Shown here one piece after another: positions 13,399 through 24,047 of a stretch of DNA of 26,068 nucleotides; the first letter of the stretch is position 1; every line of letters starts with the position of its first letter. The DNA comes from an uncultured Lachnospiraceae bacterium. GTDB taxonomy: Bacteria; Bacillota; Clostridia; Lachnospirales; Lachnospiraceae. The position numbers and the translations under genes are program-made. The DNA lies in the NCBI GenBank assembly GCA_910588125.1, contig CAJUPI010000045.1:1-26068 (forward strand). Direction: 5' to 3'. Below the pieces are notes generated by a model. The model saw nothing but the letters and a program-made list of their open reading frames with translations, was not told the DNA's origin and made no database searches.

Positions 13399-15117
13399 AT
13401 GGAGACGACAAGATTTGAAGAACTGGGGCTAAATGAGAAAATCGTAAAGGCTATAACAGATATGGGATTTGAGGAGAGTACGCCGATTCAGGCAAAAGCA
13501 ATTCCAGTACAGATGGAAGGGCAAGATATCATCGGACAGGCACAGACCGGCACTGGAAAGACGGCAGCATTCGGAATTCCGCTGCTGCAAAAGATGGACC
13601 CGAAAAATAAGAAGTTGCAGGCTCTGGTACTTTGCCCGACTAGAGAGCTGGCCATTCAAGTGGCAGAAGAGATTCGCAGTCTGGCAAAATATCTGCATGG
13701 AATTAAGGTATTGCCAATTTATGGAGGGCAGGATATCGGAAGGCAGATCCGTTCCCTGCGGGACGGTGCGCAGATAATCATCGGAACTCCGGGACGGGTG
13801 ATGGATCATATGCGCCGCAAGACTGTGAAACCGGATCAGGTGCACACGGTGGTGATGGACGAGGCTGATGAGATGCTGAATATGGGTTTTCTGGAGGATA
13901 TGGAGACAATTTTAGGACAGCTCCCCAAAGAGCGTCAGACGATTCTGTTTTCAGCGACCATGCCGGATGCCATCATGAAGATTGCCCGTACCTTTCAAAA
14001 GGAGCCGCAGGTAGTGCGGGTGGTGAAGAAGGAGCTGACGGTGCCGAAAGTGACGCAGTATTATTATGAGGTGAAGCCAAAGACGAAGGTAGAGGTAATG
14101 TGCCGATTGTTGGATCTGTACGCGCCGAAGCTTTCGGTGGCTTTCTGCAACACGAAGCGTCAGGTGGATGTCCTGGTGGAAGAGCTACAGGGCAGAGGAT
14201 ATTATGCGGAAGGGCTTCATGGAGATTTGAAGCAGGTACAGAGGGATCGGGTGATGAACAGCTTCCGCAATGGGCGGACAGAAATTCTGGTGGCTACGGA
14301 TGTGGCGGCGAGAGGAATCGATGTTGATGATGTGGAGGCCGTGTTTAATTTTGATATTCCGCAGGATGATGAATATTATGTACACCGGATCGGAAGGACC
14401 GGCCGTGCAGGGCGGGAAGGGATAGCCTTCAGCCTGGTAGTGGGGCGGGAGGTTTATAAATTGCGGGATATCCAACGGTATTGTAAGACAAAAATCTTGC
14501 CGCAGGCGATCCCCTCTCTGGACGATATCACGGAGATTAAGGCGGAGAAGGTACTGGGGCAGGCAAAGGAAATTATCGAGGATATGGATTTGAGCCGGCT
14601 GATCCGCATTGTGGAAAAGAAGCTTTTAGAGGAGGATTATACATCCCTGGATCTGGCAGCGGCGTTACTGCGTCTGAATATGGGGGAGGAAAATCAGGAT
14701 ATTATTGATGATTATCGGGAGGCCCGATCGTTGGATGAGCTGGATTGGCATGGCAGAGGTGGCCGTAGCAGCAAAAATTATGCCGGAAGAGAGTCTGGCA
14801 GAAGCTATGGCAAAAGGCGCCTGGGAGGGGATACGGAAATGCACAGAGAGCATGGAAGAAGGAACCGGGCGGCGGAGATGGCGACTCTGTTTTTGAATGT
14901 GGGAAAGGATCAGCATGTAAAATCCGGTGATATCTTAGGAGCTGTGGCTGGCGAGAGCGGAATTCCGGGAAAATGGATTGGCAGCATCGATATGTATGAC
15001 AAGTATACTTTTGTGGAGGTGCCGAAGGATTGTGCCGAGGAGGTCCTGGAATGCATGAAGCGGGCGAAGATTCGGGGGAAGAGTGTAAAGGCGGAACGGG
15101 CGAACCGGCGGGGATGA
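13399..15117 (+). CDS. DEAD/DEAH-box RNA helicase with C-terminal DbpA-type RNA-binding domain
   Basis: 572 residues. All helicase motifs are present in order: Q motif (GFEESTPIQ), Walker A AQTGTGKT, PTRELA, TPGR, DEAD in VVMDEADEMLNMGF, SAT in LFSATMP, ATDVAARGID and HRIGRTGRAGR. A linker near residues 380-480, including a Gly/Arg/Ser-rich stretch, leads to a DbpA/CsdA RNA-binding domain (about 490-565, with LFLNVGKDQHVKSGDIL). This is the CshA/DeaD class, ATP-dependent RNA unwinding in ribosome assembly, mRNA decay and cold adaptation. The ribosome site before the ATG is weak (GGGGACAAAT). The upstream leader terminator suggests conditional expression. Confidence 0.96.
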   Translation: METTRFEELGLNEKIVKAITDMGFEESTPIQAKAIPVQMEGQDIIGQAQTGTGKTAAFGIPLLQKMDPKNKKLQALVLCPTRELAIQVAEEIRSLAKYLHGIKVLPIYGGQDIGRQIRSLRDGAQIIIGTPGRVMDHMRRKTVKPDQVHTVVMDEADEMLNMGFLEDMETILGQLPKERQTILFSATMPDAIMKIARTFQKEPQVVRVVKKELTVPKVTQYYYEVKPKTKVEVMCRLLDLYAPKLSVAFCNTKRQVDVLVEELQGRGYYAEGLHGDLKQVQRDRVMNSFRNGRTEILVATDVAARGIDVDDVEAVFNFDIPQDDEYYVHRIGRTGRAGREGIAFSLVVGREVYKLRDIQRYCKTKILPQAIPSLDDITEIKAEKVLGQAKEIIEDMDLSRLIRIVEKKLLEEDYTSLDLAAALLRLNMGEENQDIIDDYREARSLDELDWHGRGGRSSKNYAGRESGRSYGKRRLGGDTEMHREHGRRNRAAEMATLFLNVGKDQHVKSGDILGAVAGESGIPGKWIGSIDMYDKYTFVEVPKDCAEEVLECMKRAKIRGKSVKAERANRRG

Positions 15118-15216
15118 GAAAGCTCTGACGGAAATGGATCGCATTATGGGTTAGCAGCCCTCTATGGGAAAATGACCGATTATATAAAATTTTGTGTGAG
15201 ATTGATTAAAAAGTGC

Positions 15217-15245
15217 TTGTAAAAAAGACGAATATGAGATAGAAT
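15217..15245 (+). promoter_or_regulatory. Promoter of the riboflavin operon
   Basis: TTGTAA (15217-15222), 17-base spacer, TAGAAT (15240-15245). Predicted start is near 15252, just before the FMN riboswitch. Confidence 0.75.
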
Positions 15246-15265
15246 AATTAAATAAATAGAAATAA

Positions 15266-15372
15266 GTCTTCAGGGCAGGGTGTAAGTCCCTACCGGCGGT
15301 ATAGCCCGCGAGCCGAGAGGCTGACCTGGTGAGATTCCGGGGCCGACAGTATAGTCTGGATGGAAGAAGATG
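15266..15372 (+). promoter_or_regulatory. FMN riboswitch (RFN element)
   Basis: The canonical conserved blocks are present: CTTCAGGGCAGGGTG, CCCTACCGGCGGTATAGCCC, GCGAGCC, GACCTGGTGAGATTCCGGGG, CCGACAGTATAGTCTGGATG and the closing GAAGA, which pairs with TCTTC to form P1. It binds FMN and represses the riboflavin genes downstream, here through a following intrinsic terminator. Confidence 0.98.
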
Positions 15373-15446
15373 ACGGATGCATAAGAAGATTTTTGCATCA
15401 GGTAGCAGACCGATAAGAAAAGCGTCAGATTTGCCGGGTCATGATT

Positions 15447-15485
15447 GCTCTGAAATGGGATTCCGTTTCAGGGCGTTTTATTTTT
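15447..15485 (+). terminator. Riboswitch-controlled terminator
   Basis: GCTCTGAAA (15447-15455) pairs with TTTCAGGGC (15466-15474), followed by GTTTTATTTTT. It lies 75 bases after the aptamer, as expected for the FMN expression platform. Confidence 0.92.
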
Positions 15486-15567
15486 GGCGAAGAAGGGATG
15501 GGAGCAGGCCGTAAAAGCGGTGGGCGAAGATCCCGAAAGAGATCGGTTTGACGGAGCGAGCCGCCAG

Positions 15568-15600
15568 ATACCCTGTGGATGAATTCCGCAGGGTATTTTT
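15568..15600 (+). terminator. Second, unexpected terminator before ribD
   Basis: A continuous 11-base stem ATACCCTGTGG/CCGCAGGGTAT (one G-T pair) with a seven-base loop ends in a T run at 15596-15600. It is about 90 bases beyond the first terminator. Between them lies sequence with small hairpins of unknown role. Confidence 0.8.
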
Positions 15601-15651
15601 GATTCTATGAGAAAGTGCGTCTTATCGGACAAAAACCTTCCAGGGGTTTGC

Positions 15652-15713
15652 ACTACGCGCATAAGGAACATGGTTGTTGTCGCAACAGTGCCTGGTGCGA
15701 ATGTGCGTCAGGA
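15652..15713 (+). repeat. 62-base structured element, copy 1 (ribD leader)
   Basis: Matches copy 2 at 25845-25906, with the same length and nearly identical ends (ACTACGCGCA at the left, TGCGTCAGGA at the right). The predicted fold is an outer stem GCGCATA (15657-15663) with TGTGCGT (15702-15708), an inner hairpin around 15671-15688, and an unpaired conserved GTGCGA. It lies between the second terminator and the ribD ribosome site. Confidence 0.75.
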
Positions 15714-15740
15714 TTTCTTTAATAAAGGTGAAAAGGGGAA

Positions 15741-16841
15741 ATGGAAGTGACGGATCAGGATTTTATGAGACGGGCTATCGAGCTGGCGGAGCGGGGGAGG
15801 GGATGGACAAACCCGAATCCGGTGGTAGGGGCAGTAATTGTAAAGGACGGGCGGATCATTGGTGAAGGATACCATGCCTGCTTTGGCGGACTTCATGCGG
15901 AGCGCAATGCGATTGCATCCTTGACGGAACCGGCGCGGGGGGCGGTGATGTATGTGACGCTTGAACCCTGCTGCCATTATGGAAAGACGCCACCGTGTAC
16001 GGAAGCGATTTTGGAGCAGGGGATTGCGCGGGTGGTCGTTGGTTCGCGGGATCCGAATCCCAAGGTAGCAGGAAAGGGATCGGCGCTTTTGCGGGAGGCG
16101 GGAGTGATCGTGGAAGAAGATTTTCTGCGAAGAGAATGTGATCGTCTGAATCCGGTGTTTTTTCATTACATCACAAACGGTACTCCTTATGTAGTGATGA
16201 AGTATGCCATGACTGTGGACGGAAAGATTGCCACCCGCACCGGAGCTTCCCAATGGATCACCGGGGAGAAGGCCCGTGAGCAGGTGCACAGGCTGCGCCA
16301 CCAGTATATGGGAATCATGGCGGGGATCGGTACTGTGCTGGCGGATGATCCGTTGCTGAATGTGCGGCTGGAGGGAAAGAAAAGCCCGGTGCGGATTATC
16401 TGTGACAGTCGTCTGCGTTTGCCGCCAGACAGTCAAATTTGCCGGACGGCAAAGCAATATCCGACGATCGTGGCGCATGCCGCCGGGAGCCGGGAAGCGG
16501 CAGCGCGTCTGGAGCAGCTGGGAATCCAGGTAGTAGCTATACCGGATGAGGCGGGGCGGGTTGATTTGAAACGGCTGATGCGGTTCTTGGGAAAACAGGG
16601 GCTGGACAGTATTTTGCTGGAGGGTGGCGGAGAGCTGAATGAGAGTGCATTGCAGGCGGGAATCGTGCAGGAGGCCAAGGTGTTTGTGGCGCCGAAGATT
16701 TTTGGGGGAGGAGAAGCAAAGACACCGGTGACAGGCAGAGGAGTAGCATTGCCTGGTGAGGCGAGGATGCTCTCGCTGGAGGCAATGTCTCAGGTTGGGG
16801 AAGATTTGCTGTTGGAATACCGGGTTAGAGAGGAGGCGTGA
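15741..16841 (+). CDS. ribD: Riboflavin biosynthesis bifunctional deaminase/reductase RibD
   Basis: 366 residues. The N-terminal deaminase domain (about 1-145) has zinc ligands in HAE (52-54) and PCCHYGKTPPC (75-85). The C-terminal reductase domain (about 150-366) begins PYVVMKYAMTVDGKIA and contains LLEGGGELNESAL. It converts the GTP-derived pyrimidine to 5-amino-6-ribitylamino-uracil phosphate in two steps in the cytoplasm. AAGGGGAA precedes the ATG. First gene of ribDEBAH, under the FMN riboswitch. Confidence 0.97.
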   Translation: MEVTDQDFMRRAIELAERGRGWTNPNPVVGAVIVKDGRIIGEGYHACFGGLHAERNAIASLTEPARGAVMYVTLEPCCHYGKTPPCTEAILEQGIARVVVGSRDPNPKVAGKGSALLREAGVIVEEDFLRRECDRLNPVFFHYITNGTPYVVMKYAMTVDGKIATRTGASQWITGEKAREQVHRLRHQYMGIMAGIGTVLADDPLLNVRLEGKKSPVRIICDSRLRLPPDSQICRTAKQYPTIVAHAAGSREAAARLEQLGIQVVAIPDEAGRVDLKRLMRFLGKQGLDSILLEGGGELNESALQAGIVQEAKVFVAPKIFGGGEAKTPVTGRGVALPGEARMLSLEAMSQVGEDLLLEYRVREEA

Positions 16842-16843
16842 GC

Positions 16844-17506
16844 ATGTTTACCGGGATCATAGAGGAGCTGGGGCAGATTCGGCAGATTGCGCTGCAAGGA
16901 AGTTCAGGGCAGATTGTTATCCGGGCAAAGAAGGTGTTGGAAGGGACACAGCTAGGAGATAGCATTGCTGTAAATGGGATCTGCCTGACAGTAGTTTCGT
17001 TGCAGGAGGATGGATTTACGGCGGATGTGATGGCAGAGACGATTCGTCGGAGCAGTTTAGGACACGGAAGGCCGGGAGAATTGGTGAATTTGGAGCGGGC
17101 CATGCCAGCTACGGGACGATTTGGCGGACATCTGGTGTCCGGGCATATCGATGGCACTGGGAAAATCCGCTCATGTCGGAGGGAGGAAAATGCCGTTTGG
17201 GTGACGGTGGAGACAGAGCCGGAGATTTTGCGCTTGATTGTGGAGAAAGGTTCCATTGCCATCGACGGGATTAGCTTGACGGTGGCGGCGGTAGGAGAAG
17301 GCTGGTTTCAGGTATCTATTATTCCACACACGGGAGAGGAGACGACGCTTTTGAAAAAAAGGCCGGGAGATCAGGTAAACCTGGAGAATGACATTATCGG
17401 GAAATATGTGGAAAGATTGTTGGGGCTTTCCGGAACAGGCCGTGAAGAAACCGGAAATAGAAAAGGAAGCCTTACCATGGAGTTTTTAAAAGAATGCGGG
17501 ATATAG
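16844..17506 (+). CDS. ribE: Riboflavin synthase, alpha chain
   Basis: 220 residues from ATG 16844, with GGAGG seven bases upstream; a GTG two codons earlier overlaps the end of ribD and is less likely. Two lumazine-binding domains are visible: MFTGIIEELG with SIAVNGICLTV, and GGHLVSGHIDGTG with SIAIDGISLTVAAV. Dismutates two 6,7-dimethyl-8-ribityllumazines to riboflavin. The stop lies 15 bases before ribBA. Confidence 0.97.
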   Translation: MFTGIIEELGQIRQIALQGSSGQIVIRAKKVLEGTQLGDSIAVNGICLTVVSLQEDGFTADVMAETIRRSSLGHGRPGELVNLERAMPATGRFGGHLVSGHIDGTGKIRSCRREENAVWVTVETEPEILRLIVEKGSIAIDGISLTVAAVGEGWFQVSIIPHTGEETTLLKKRPGDQVNLENDIIGKYVERLLGLSGTGREETGNRKGSLTMEFLKECGI

Positions 17507-17521
17507 AGGAGGAGAAATGTG

Positions 17522-18730
17522 ATGGAGTATAAGTACAATAGTATTGAGGAGGCACTGACCGATCTGCGTGACGGAAAGATTATTCTGGTTACGGATGATC
17601 CGGATCGGGAGAATGAGGGGGACATGATCTGTGCGGCGGAATTTGCCACCCAGGAGAATATCAATTTTATGGCCTGCCATGCCAAGGGACTCATCTGTAC
17701 ACCGATGAGCGCGGAATTTGCCGCAAGGCTGGGATTGCCGCCGATGGTAGCAGAAAATACAGACAATCATCAAACAGCGTTCACCGTGTCGATCGACCAT
17801 GTGGATACCACAACAGGAATTTCGGCGGCGGAGCGTTCGTACACGATGATGAAGTGCGCGGCCAGCGACACAAAGCCGGAGGATTTCCGCAGGCCGGGCC
17901 ACGTATTCCCGCTGATTGCCAGAAGAGGCGGCGTGCTGGTACGCAATGGACATACTGAGGCAACCGTGGATCTGTGCCGGCTGGCAGGGCTGAAGGAATG
18001 TGGAATCTGCTGTGAGATCATGGAGGAGGACGGCACCATGATGCGCACAAAGAATTTGTGGAAGATGGCGGAGGAATATGGGCTGAAATTCATTACTGTC
18101 AAGGAACTGCAGGATTACTGCCGTATACATGAAAAGCATGTGGTGCGAGAGGCGTGTGCGGATATGCCGACGCAGTACGGCCATTTTCAGATCTATGGTT
18201 ATGTCAATGACATTTCCGGAGAGCATCATGTGGCATTGGTCAAGGGAGAGATCGGAGATGGAGAAAATGTGCTTTGCCGGGTGCATTCGGAATGCTTGAC
18301 CGGGGATACCTTTGGCTCAATGCGGTGTGACTGCGGAAAACAGTTGCAGACAGCAATGAAGCAGATTGAGGAGGAGGGGCGTGGAATTGTGCTGTATATG
18401 CGTCAGGAAGGACGCGGGATCGGCCTGATCAATAAACTGAAGGCTTATGAACTGCAGGAGCAGGGATATGATACAGTGGAAGCCAATGTGAAGCTGGGTT
18501 TTGCACCGGATCTGCGGGAATATTGGATTGGAGCCCAGATCCTTACGGATCTGGGAGTAAAATCTTTACGTCTTCTGACCAACAATCCGGAGAAGGTCTA
18601 TGGAATCGGTGATTTTGGCCTGGAAATCCGTGAGCGGGTACCGATTGAGATTGATTTACAGCCTTTTGATGAATTTTATATGCGCACGAAGCAAGTAAAA
18701 ATGGGGCATATTTTTCATCGTATCCTGTGA
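17522..18730 (+). CDS. ribBA: Bifunctional DHBP synthase / GTP cyclohydrolase II
   Basis: 402 residues from ATG 17522 (a GTG directly before it is possible). The N-terminal 3,4-dihydroxy-2-butanone-4-phosphate synthase domain has DDPDRENEGDM (25-35) and RRGGVLVRNGHTEATVDL. The C-terminal GTP cyclohydrolase II domain has zinc cysteines C258, C269 and C271 (CLTGDTFGSMRCDCG) and MRQEGRGIGLINKLKAY. It supplies both precursor branches of riboflavin synthesis. Confidence 0.97.
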   Translation: MEYKYNSIEEALTDLRDGKIILVTDDPDRENEGDMICAAEFATQENINFMACHAKGLICTPMSAEFAARLGLPPMVAENTDNHQTAFTVSIDHVDTTTGISAAERSYTMMKCAASDTKPEDFRRPGHVFPLIARRGGVLVRNGHTEATVDLCRLAGLKECGICCEIMEEDGTMMRTKNLWKMAEEYGLKFITVKELQDYCRIHEKHVVREACADMPTQYGHFQIYGYVNDISGEHHVALVKGEIGDGENVLCRVHSECLTGDTFGSMRCDCGKQLQTAMKQIEEEGRGIVLYMRQEGRGIGLINKLKAYELQEQGYDTVEANVKLGFAPDLREYWIGAQILTDLGVKSLRLLTNNPEKVYGIGDFGLEIRERVPIEIDLQPFDEFYMRTKQVKMGHIFHRIL

Positions 18731-18774
18731 TAATATGAAAATTCGAGAAAAATAAAATTAAGGAGGAAATAAAA

Positions 18775-19248
18775 ATGAAAGAAATTCGTGTGTTGGAAGG
18801 AAAGGTAGTAGCACCAGAGGGAATGCAGGTGGCAATTGTGGCATCGCGTTTTAATGAGATCATTGTGAATAAGCTGTTAGGGGGCGCCGTAGACGGCCTG
18901 GTGCGTCATGGGGTAGAAGAAGAAAATATCACAGCAGCCTGGGTCCCGGGAGCTTTTGAAATTCCGGTGGCAGCGGCAAAGCTGGCGAAGTCAGGAAAGT
19001 ATGATGCGGTAATCTGCGTTGGTGCGGTGATTCGCGGAGATACCACCCATTATGATTATGTTTGCAGCGAGGTGTCAAAGGGAATTGCCCAGGTCGGGCT
19101 GTCTACCGGAGTGCCGGTTCTGTTCGGCGTGATTACCACGGAGAATATTGAACAGGCGATTGCCCGTGCCGGTAGCAAGGCAGGGAATAAAGGGTATGAT
19201 TGCGCTTTATCAGCGATTGAGATGGTAAATCTGATGGGGCAGATGTAA
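18775..19248 (+). CDS. ribH: 6,7-dimethyl-8-ribityllumazine synthase
   Basis: 157 residues, normal length. Characteristic segments are ALVASRFNE-like AIVASRFNEIIV, WVPGAFEIPVAAAKLA and GAVIRGDTTHYDYVCSEVSK, with the catalytic His in TTHYDY. Condenses the RibD and RibBA products; usually assembles into large capsid-like oligomers. AAGGAGGAAATAAAA gives a strong ribosome site. Last gene of the operon. Confidence 0.97.
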   Translation: MKEIRVLEGKVVAPEGMQVAIVASRFNEIIVNKLLGGAVDGLVRHGVEEENITAAWVPGAFEIPVAAAKLAKSGKYDAVICVGAVIRGDTTHYDYVCSEVSKGIAQVGLSTGVPVLFGVITTENIEQAIARAGSKAGNKGYDCALSAIEMVNLMGQM

Positions 19249-19264
19249 GAGGAGGGATCAAAAG

Positions 19265-19312
19265 TCCGCAGCCAGGAAGAGGCTTTAGCCCTCTTTCAGC
19301 TGCGGATTTTTT
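19265..19312 (+). terminator. Terminator of the riboflavin operon
   Basis: TCCGCAGC (19265-19272) pairs with GCTGCGGA (19299-19306), with an inner AAGAGG/CCTCTT-type stem, followed by six T. Confidence 0.93.
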
Positions 19313-19335
19313 GGCCGGATAATTTCTCAGATCCG

Positions 19336-21324
<1,989 letters not shown>

Positions 21325-21360
21325 ATGTTTGCTCCGTTTCTGAAATGTTGTGTAAATTTT

Positions 21361-21389
21361 AGTATAATATAAGTAAGAGGATTTTTCAA
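21361..21389 (-). promoter_or_regulatory. Promoter of the ABC-F gene
   Basis: On the minus strand, TTGAAA (21389-21384), 17-base spacer, TATACT (21366-21361). Its position inside the extended open frame supports the ATG at 21324 as the true start. Confidence 0.85.
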
Positions 21390-21499
21390 TTGCAGGCATC
21401 TGCTTTTTCATAAAAAGGGATTTTGAAATGGATTCTCAGGCGGCAGAATATAAGCGGCAGAACACAAAAAGTCGCCAGCCAGCTCATTTGCTTGCGGAA

Positions 21500-21530
21500 A
21501 TAAAAGAGCCTCTGCATAAAATGCAGAGGC
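21500..21530 (-). terminator. Terminator of the surface protein gene
   Basis: On the minus strand, a perfect ten-base stem GCCTCTGCAT/ATGCAGAGGC (21530-21508) with a three-base loop, followed by TCTTTTATTT. Confidence 0.93.
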
Positions 21531-21587
21531 CCTCATTGCCGAAGTTTTAATTTTGAACCTGTTTTTCCTAAAGCTTTTTAAAAAGAA

Positions 21588-24047
21588 TTACTGTACCCAA
21601 ACGCCATCGGCATTTACGGTATAGCCGTCAGGAGTCGTGGTGCTGACTGCCATAGTACCGTCGGCACTTAAGTAATACCAGTTATTATTATACTGGAGCC
21701 ACTGATTGGCATACATAGCGCCGTCAGCTCCCAGCCAGTACCACTGGTTGTTATAGAGATACCAGTTGTTCTCTATCATATCGCCTGTCGGCTGCAAGAA
21801 GTACCATTTGCCGGCAACGGAAACCCAGCCAGTCATCATATAACCGGTTGCGTCAAAGTAATACCACTTGTTGTTGATGCGTCCCCAGCTGTTTGCCGGA
21901 TAGCCGCCGTTTGTAAGAGAGAACCACCATCTCTGATTGGCATCCAGAATCCAGCTTCCGGAGAGATTGGCAACACCGGTACCGGATGTACGGTTGCCGC
22001 CGCCACCACCGCCACCACCGCTGCCGGTGTGGATGCGCTCATTGGTGAATTCAAGCTCAAAGAGACTGAAATGGGTTACAGTCACTTCAATAAAGAAATT
22101 GCCAGCGACTGATTTGTCAATCACGTACTGTTTTACGCGATCATTTTCGTGTTTCAGATTTGCGTAGCTGTTATCGCCGATGTTGGACGGAACGGGAATC
22201 CGGAAGGTGAAGCGTCCCTTACTTACATTGTTCAGAGGCATTCCGGTTACGTTTTCATTATCAGCAAGATGCGCCGGTTTCCAGTACAGGCTGATATCAT
22301 AGCTTACCTTCTTGACAACCGGTACATACAGACCGTTTTCATCAGTGCTATAGTCCATCTCTACACTCTGTACGGTCTGCAGAGGATAGACAGTTCCGTC
22401 AATATCCGGAATGTCCGGATTGAAGTCGGAAGGCTTAGCGCCATCTAGATTCAAACTGGTGGAGCCTTCTTTAGCAACCTCCTTATTGGCAACAATATTA
22501 TCCAGAGCTTCTGCTGCAGCAGCATGTGTGTCTGCTACCAGCTGTTCCGGATCCTGACCCTCCGGCAGATCTGCCGGAACGTCCGGAAGCACAGTATCAG
22601 CATTGTCGACATTGACAGCAGGCTTGCCTTCGGTGACGGTTATTTCTTCCTGTGGCTCATAAACGGTTACATGAAGATCCACTTTGGAATTTTCCAGATA
22701 GAAGGTAATGGTAACATTACCGGTATTTCCGCCTAATACGGTGATCTCACCGGTTACATCATCATAAGTAAAAGCATTCAGAACACCGCCGTCCGTATCC
22801 GGGCTGTAATTGTGGCCGATACAGAAAAGAACGTCCTCAACGGTCATCCAGCTGTTTTCGCCTAACTTTAATGCGGCAGATAAGGTGGTGGTTGCTTCTT
22901 CCCCTGGCTTAATCGTCAGAATATCATTAGAAAGAGTCAGGACAGCATCTTCTACCATGACGGAAATCGTCGCGATAGGCTGCTCCATATTATCCTTAAA
23001 ATAAGCCTGCAGCTCGGTAATTCCGCTTCCTACGGCTTCGAGGGTCACCTCTTCTGTGCCATCGCCGGCAAGAACGGCAATAACATTCTCGTCCTTTGCC
23101 TGATAGACCACATCAGAAATATTTCCTGCACCGGGGAACAAGGACAGATGAGCCGATGCTTTATTGCCTTTCCAGAGGCGATTATCGATCATATCGAAAA
23201 GAGCCTTATCGGTTTCGGCAATTACAGTTACATGAAGAGTTGCAATCGGCTCTTCTGTATTATTTGAGAAGTAAGCATGGATGTCAGTCTCGCCAATTGC
23301 GATTCCCTGAATCACTACTTCTGCAACGCCGTCTTTGGATGAAACGAGAGCTATCTTTTCATCATCCGAACGGTAAATAACATCAGAAATGTTACCCGTT
23401 GCATTGGGAGTGAGTACCAGTGTCCAGGCGTCACTCTGATTTGGTCGGAGGACAAGTCCCGCACTTTCTTCTCCGGCCGGATTTTGGAAGTAAGCTTGCT
23501 TAGATGGATCGATCTCACTGTTTACAGTTACCAGAATGGAATCTCTTAAAGTCAGGTCATCATCAATAGAAACCACTACTTCATATGGTTCTGAAGAGGG
23601 GGTATCGGTAATAGTGCCCTGAATATCAAAGTTTCCCTTTAAATCCACGGTTACCTGAGGATCTTCTGTGAACAGACCCTTATGATCTACTTTAATCCAG
23701 CCTGCCAGATCGGATGCATCGGCATTAGACATAGATGCAATACTCCAGTTACTGCCGCTGGCGGCAACAAGATCAACATAACCATGAATCGTGTAATCGG
23801 CACTGGCATCTACCGTATCACTTTCCTTTTCGATGGTAACACGCGTTGCCTGCCAGCCGGACGGAGTAGCTTTCCGTGCAGAAAAGAAGCTTTCCCACTC
23901 AGTATCCTCATCTACAATTGCATCCACATAATCCGGATCATAATTTGTCGCTGCGATAGCGGACAGGGATCCCAGAGGCTGCAATGCCATCAGTGTAACC
24001 AGGACAGTGCTTACTACCTGTTTATACTGCTTAAAACATTTTTTCAT
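21588..24047 (-). CDS. Secreted surface protein with Big2-like modules and choline-binding-type repeats
   Basis: 819 residues from ATG 24047, which has AGGAGGAACTCGT upstream. A signal peptide (KKCFKQYKQ, hydrophobic VVSTVLVTLMAL, cleavage near SAIAA) begins the protein. Two clearly homologous modules follow, each containing NISDV[I/V]Y and E[E/Q]PIATL-type endings, resembling Ig-like Big2 domains, then a third, more distant one. After a Pro/Asp-rich region and a conserved beta-rich domain comes an eight-glycine hinge. The last ~125 residues are Trp/Tyr-rich cell-wall-binding repeats (WYYFDATGYMMTGW, WYFLQPTGDM, WYWLGADGAM, WYYLSADGTM). It is probably held on the wall by choline or similar ligands. 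No LPXTG motif. Ligand unknown. Confidence 0.9.
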   Translation of the reverse strand: MKKCFKQYKQVVSTVLVTLMALQPLGSLSAIAATNYDPDYVDAIVDEDTEWESFFSARKATPSGWQATRVTIEKESDTVDASADYTIHGYVDLVAASGSNWSIASMSNADASDLAGWIKVDHKGLFTEDPQVTVDLKGNFDIQGTITDTPSSEPYEVVVSIDDDLTLRDSILVTVNSEIDPSKQAYFQNPAGEESAGLVLRPNQSDAWTLVLTPNATGNISDVIYRSDDEKIALVSSKDGVAEVVIQGIAIGETDIHAYFSNNTEEPIATLHVTVIAETDKALFDMIDNRLWKGNKASAHLSLFPGAGNISDVVYQAKDENVIAVLAGDGTEEVTLEAVGSGITELQAYFKDNMEQPIATISVMVEDAVLTLSNDILTIKPGEEATTTLSAALKLGENSWMTVEDVLFCIGHNYSPDTDGGVLNAFTYDDVTGEITVLGGNTGNVTITFYLENSKVDLHVTVYEPQEEITVTEGKPAVNVDNADTVLPDVPADLPEGQDPEQLVADTHAAAAEALDNIVANKEVAKEGSTSLNLDGAKPSDFNPDIPDIDGTVYPLQTVQSVEMDYSTDENGLYVPVVKKVSYDISLYWKPAHLADNENVTGMPLNNVSKGRFTFRIPVPSNIGDNSYANLKHENDRVKQYVIDKSVAGNFFIEVTVTHFSLFELEFTNERIHTGSGGGGGGGGNRTSGTGVANLSGSWILDANQRWWFSLTNGGYPANSWGRINNKWYYFDATGYMMTGWVSVAGKWYFLQPTGDMIENNWYLYNNQWYWLGADGAMYANQWLQYNNNWYYLSADGTMAVSTTTPDGYTVNADGVWVQ

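Noticed and set aside
21325..21411. 29-codon N-terminal extension of the ABC-F protein
   Set aside because: It reads through a near-consensus promoter, and ABC-F proteins normally begin a few residues before the first strand, as MILSCNRI does.
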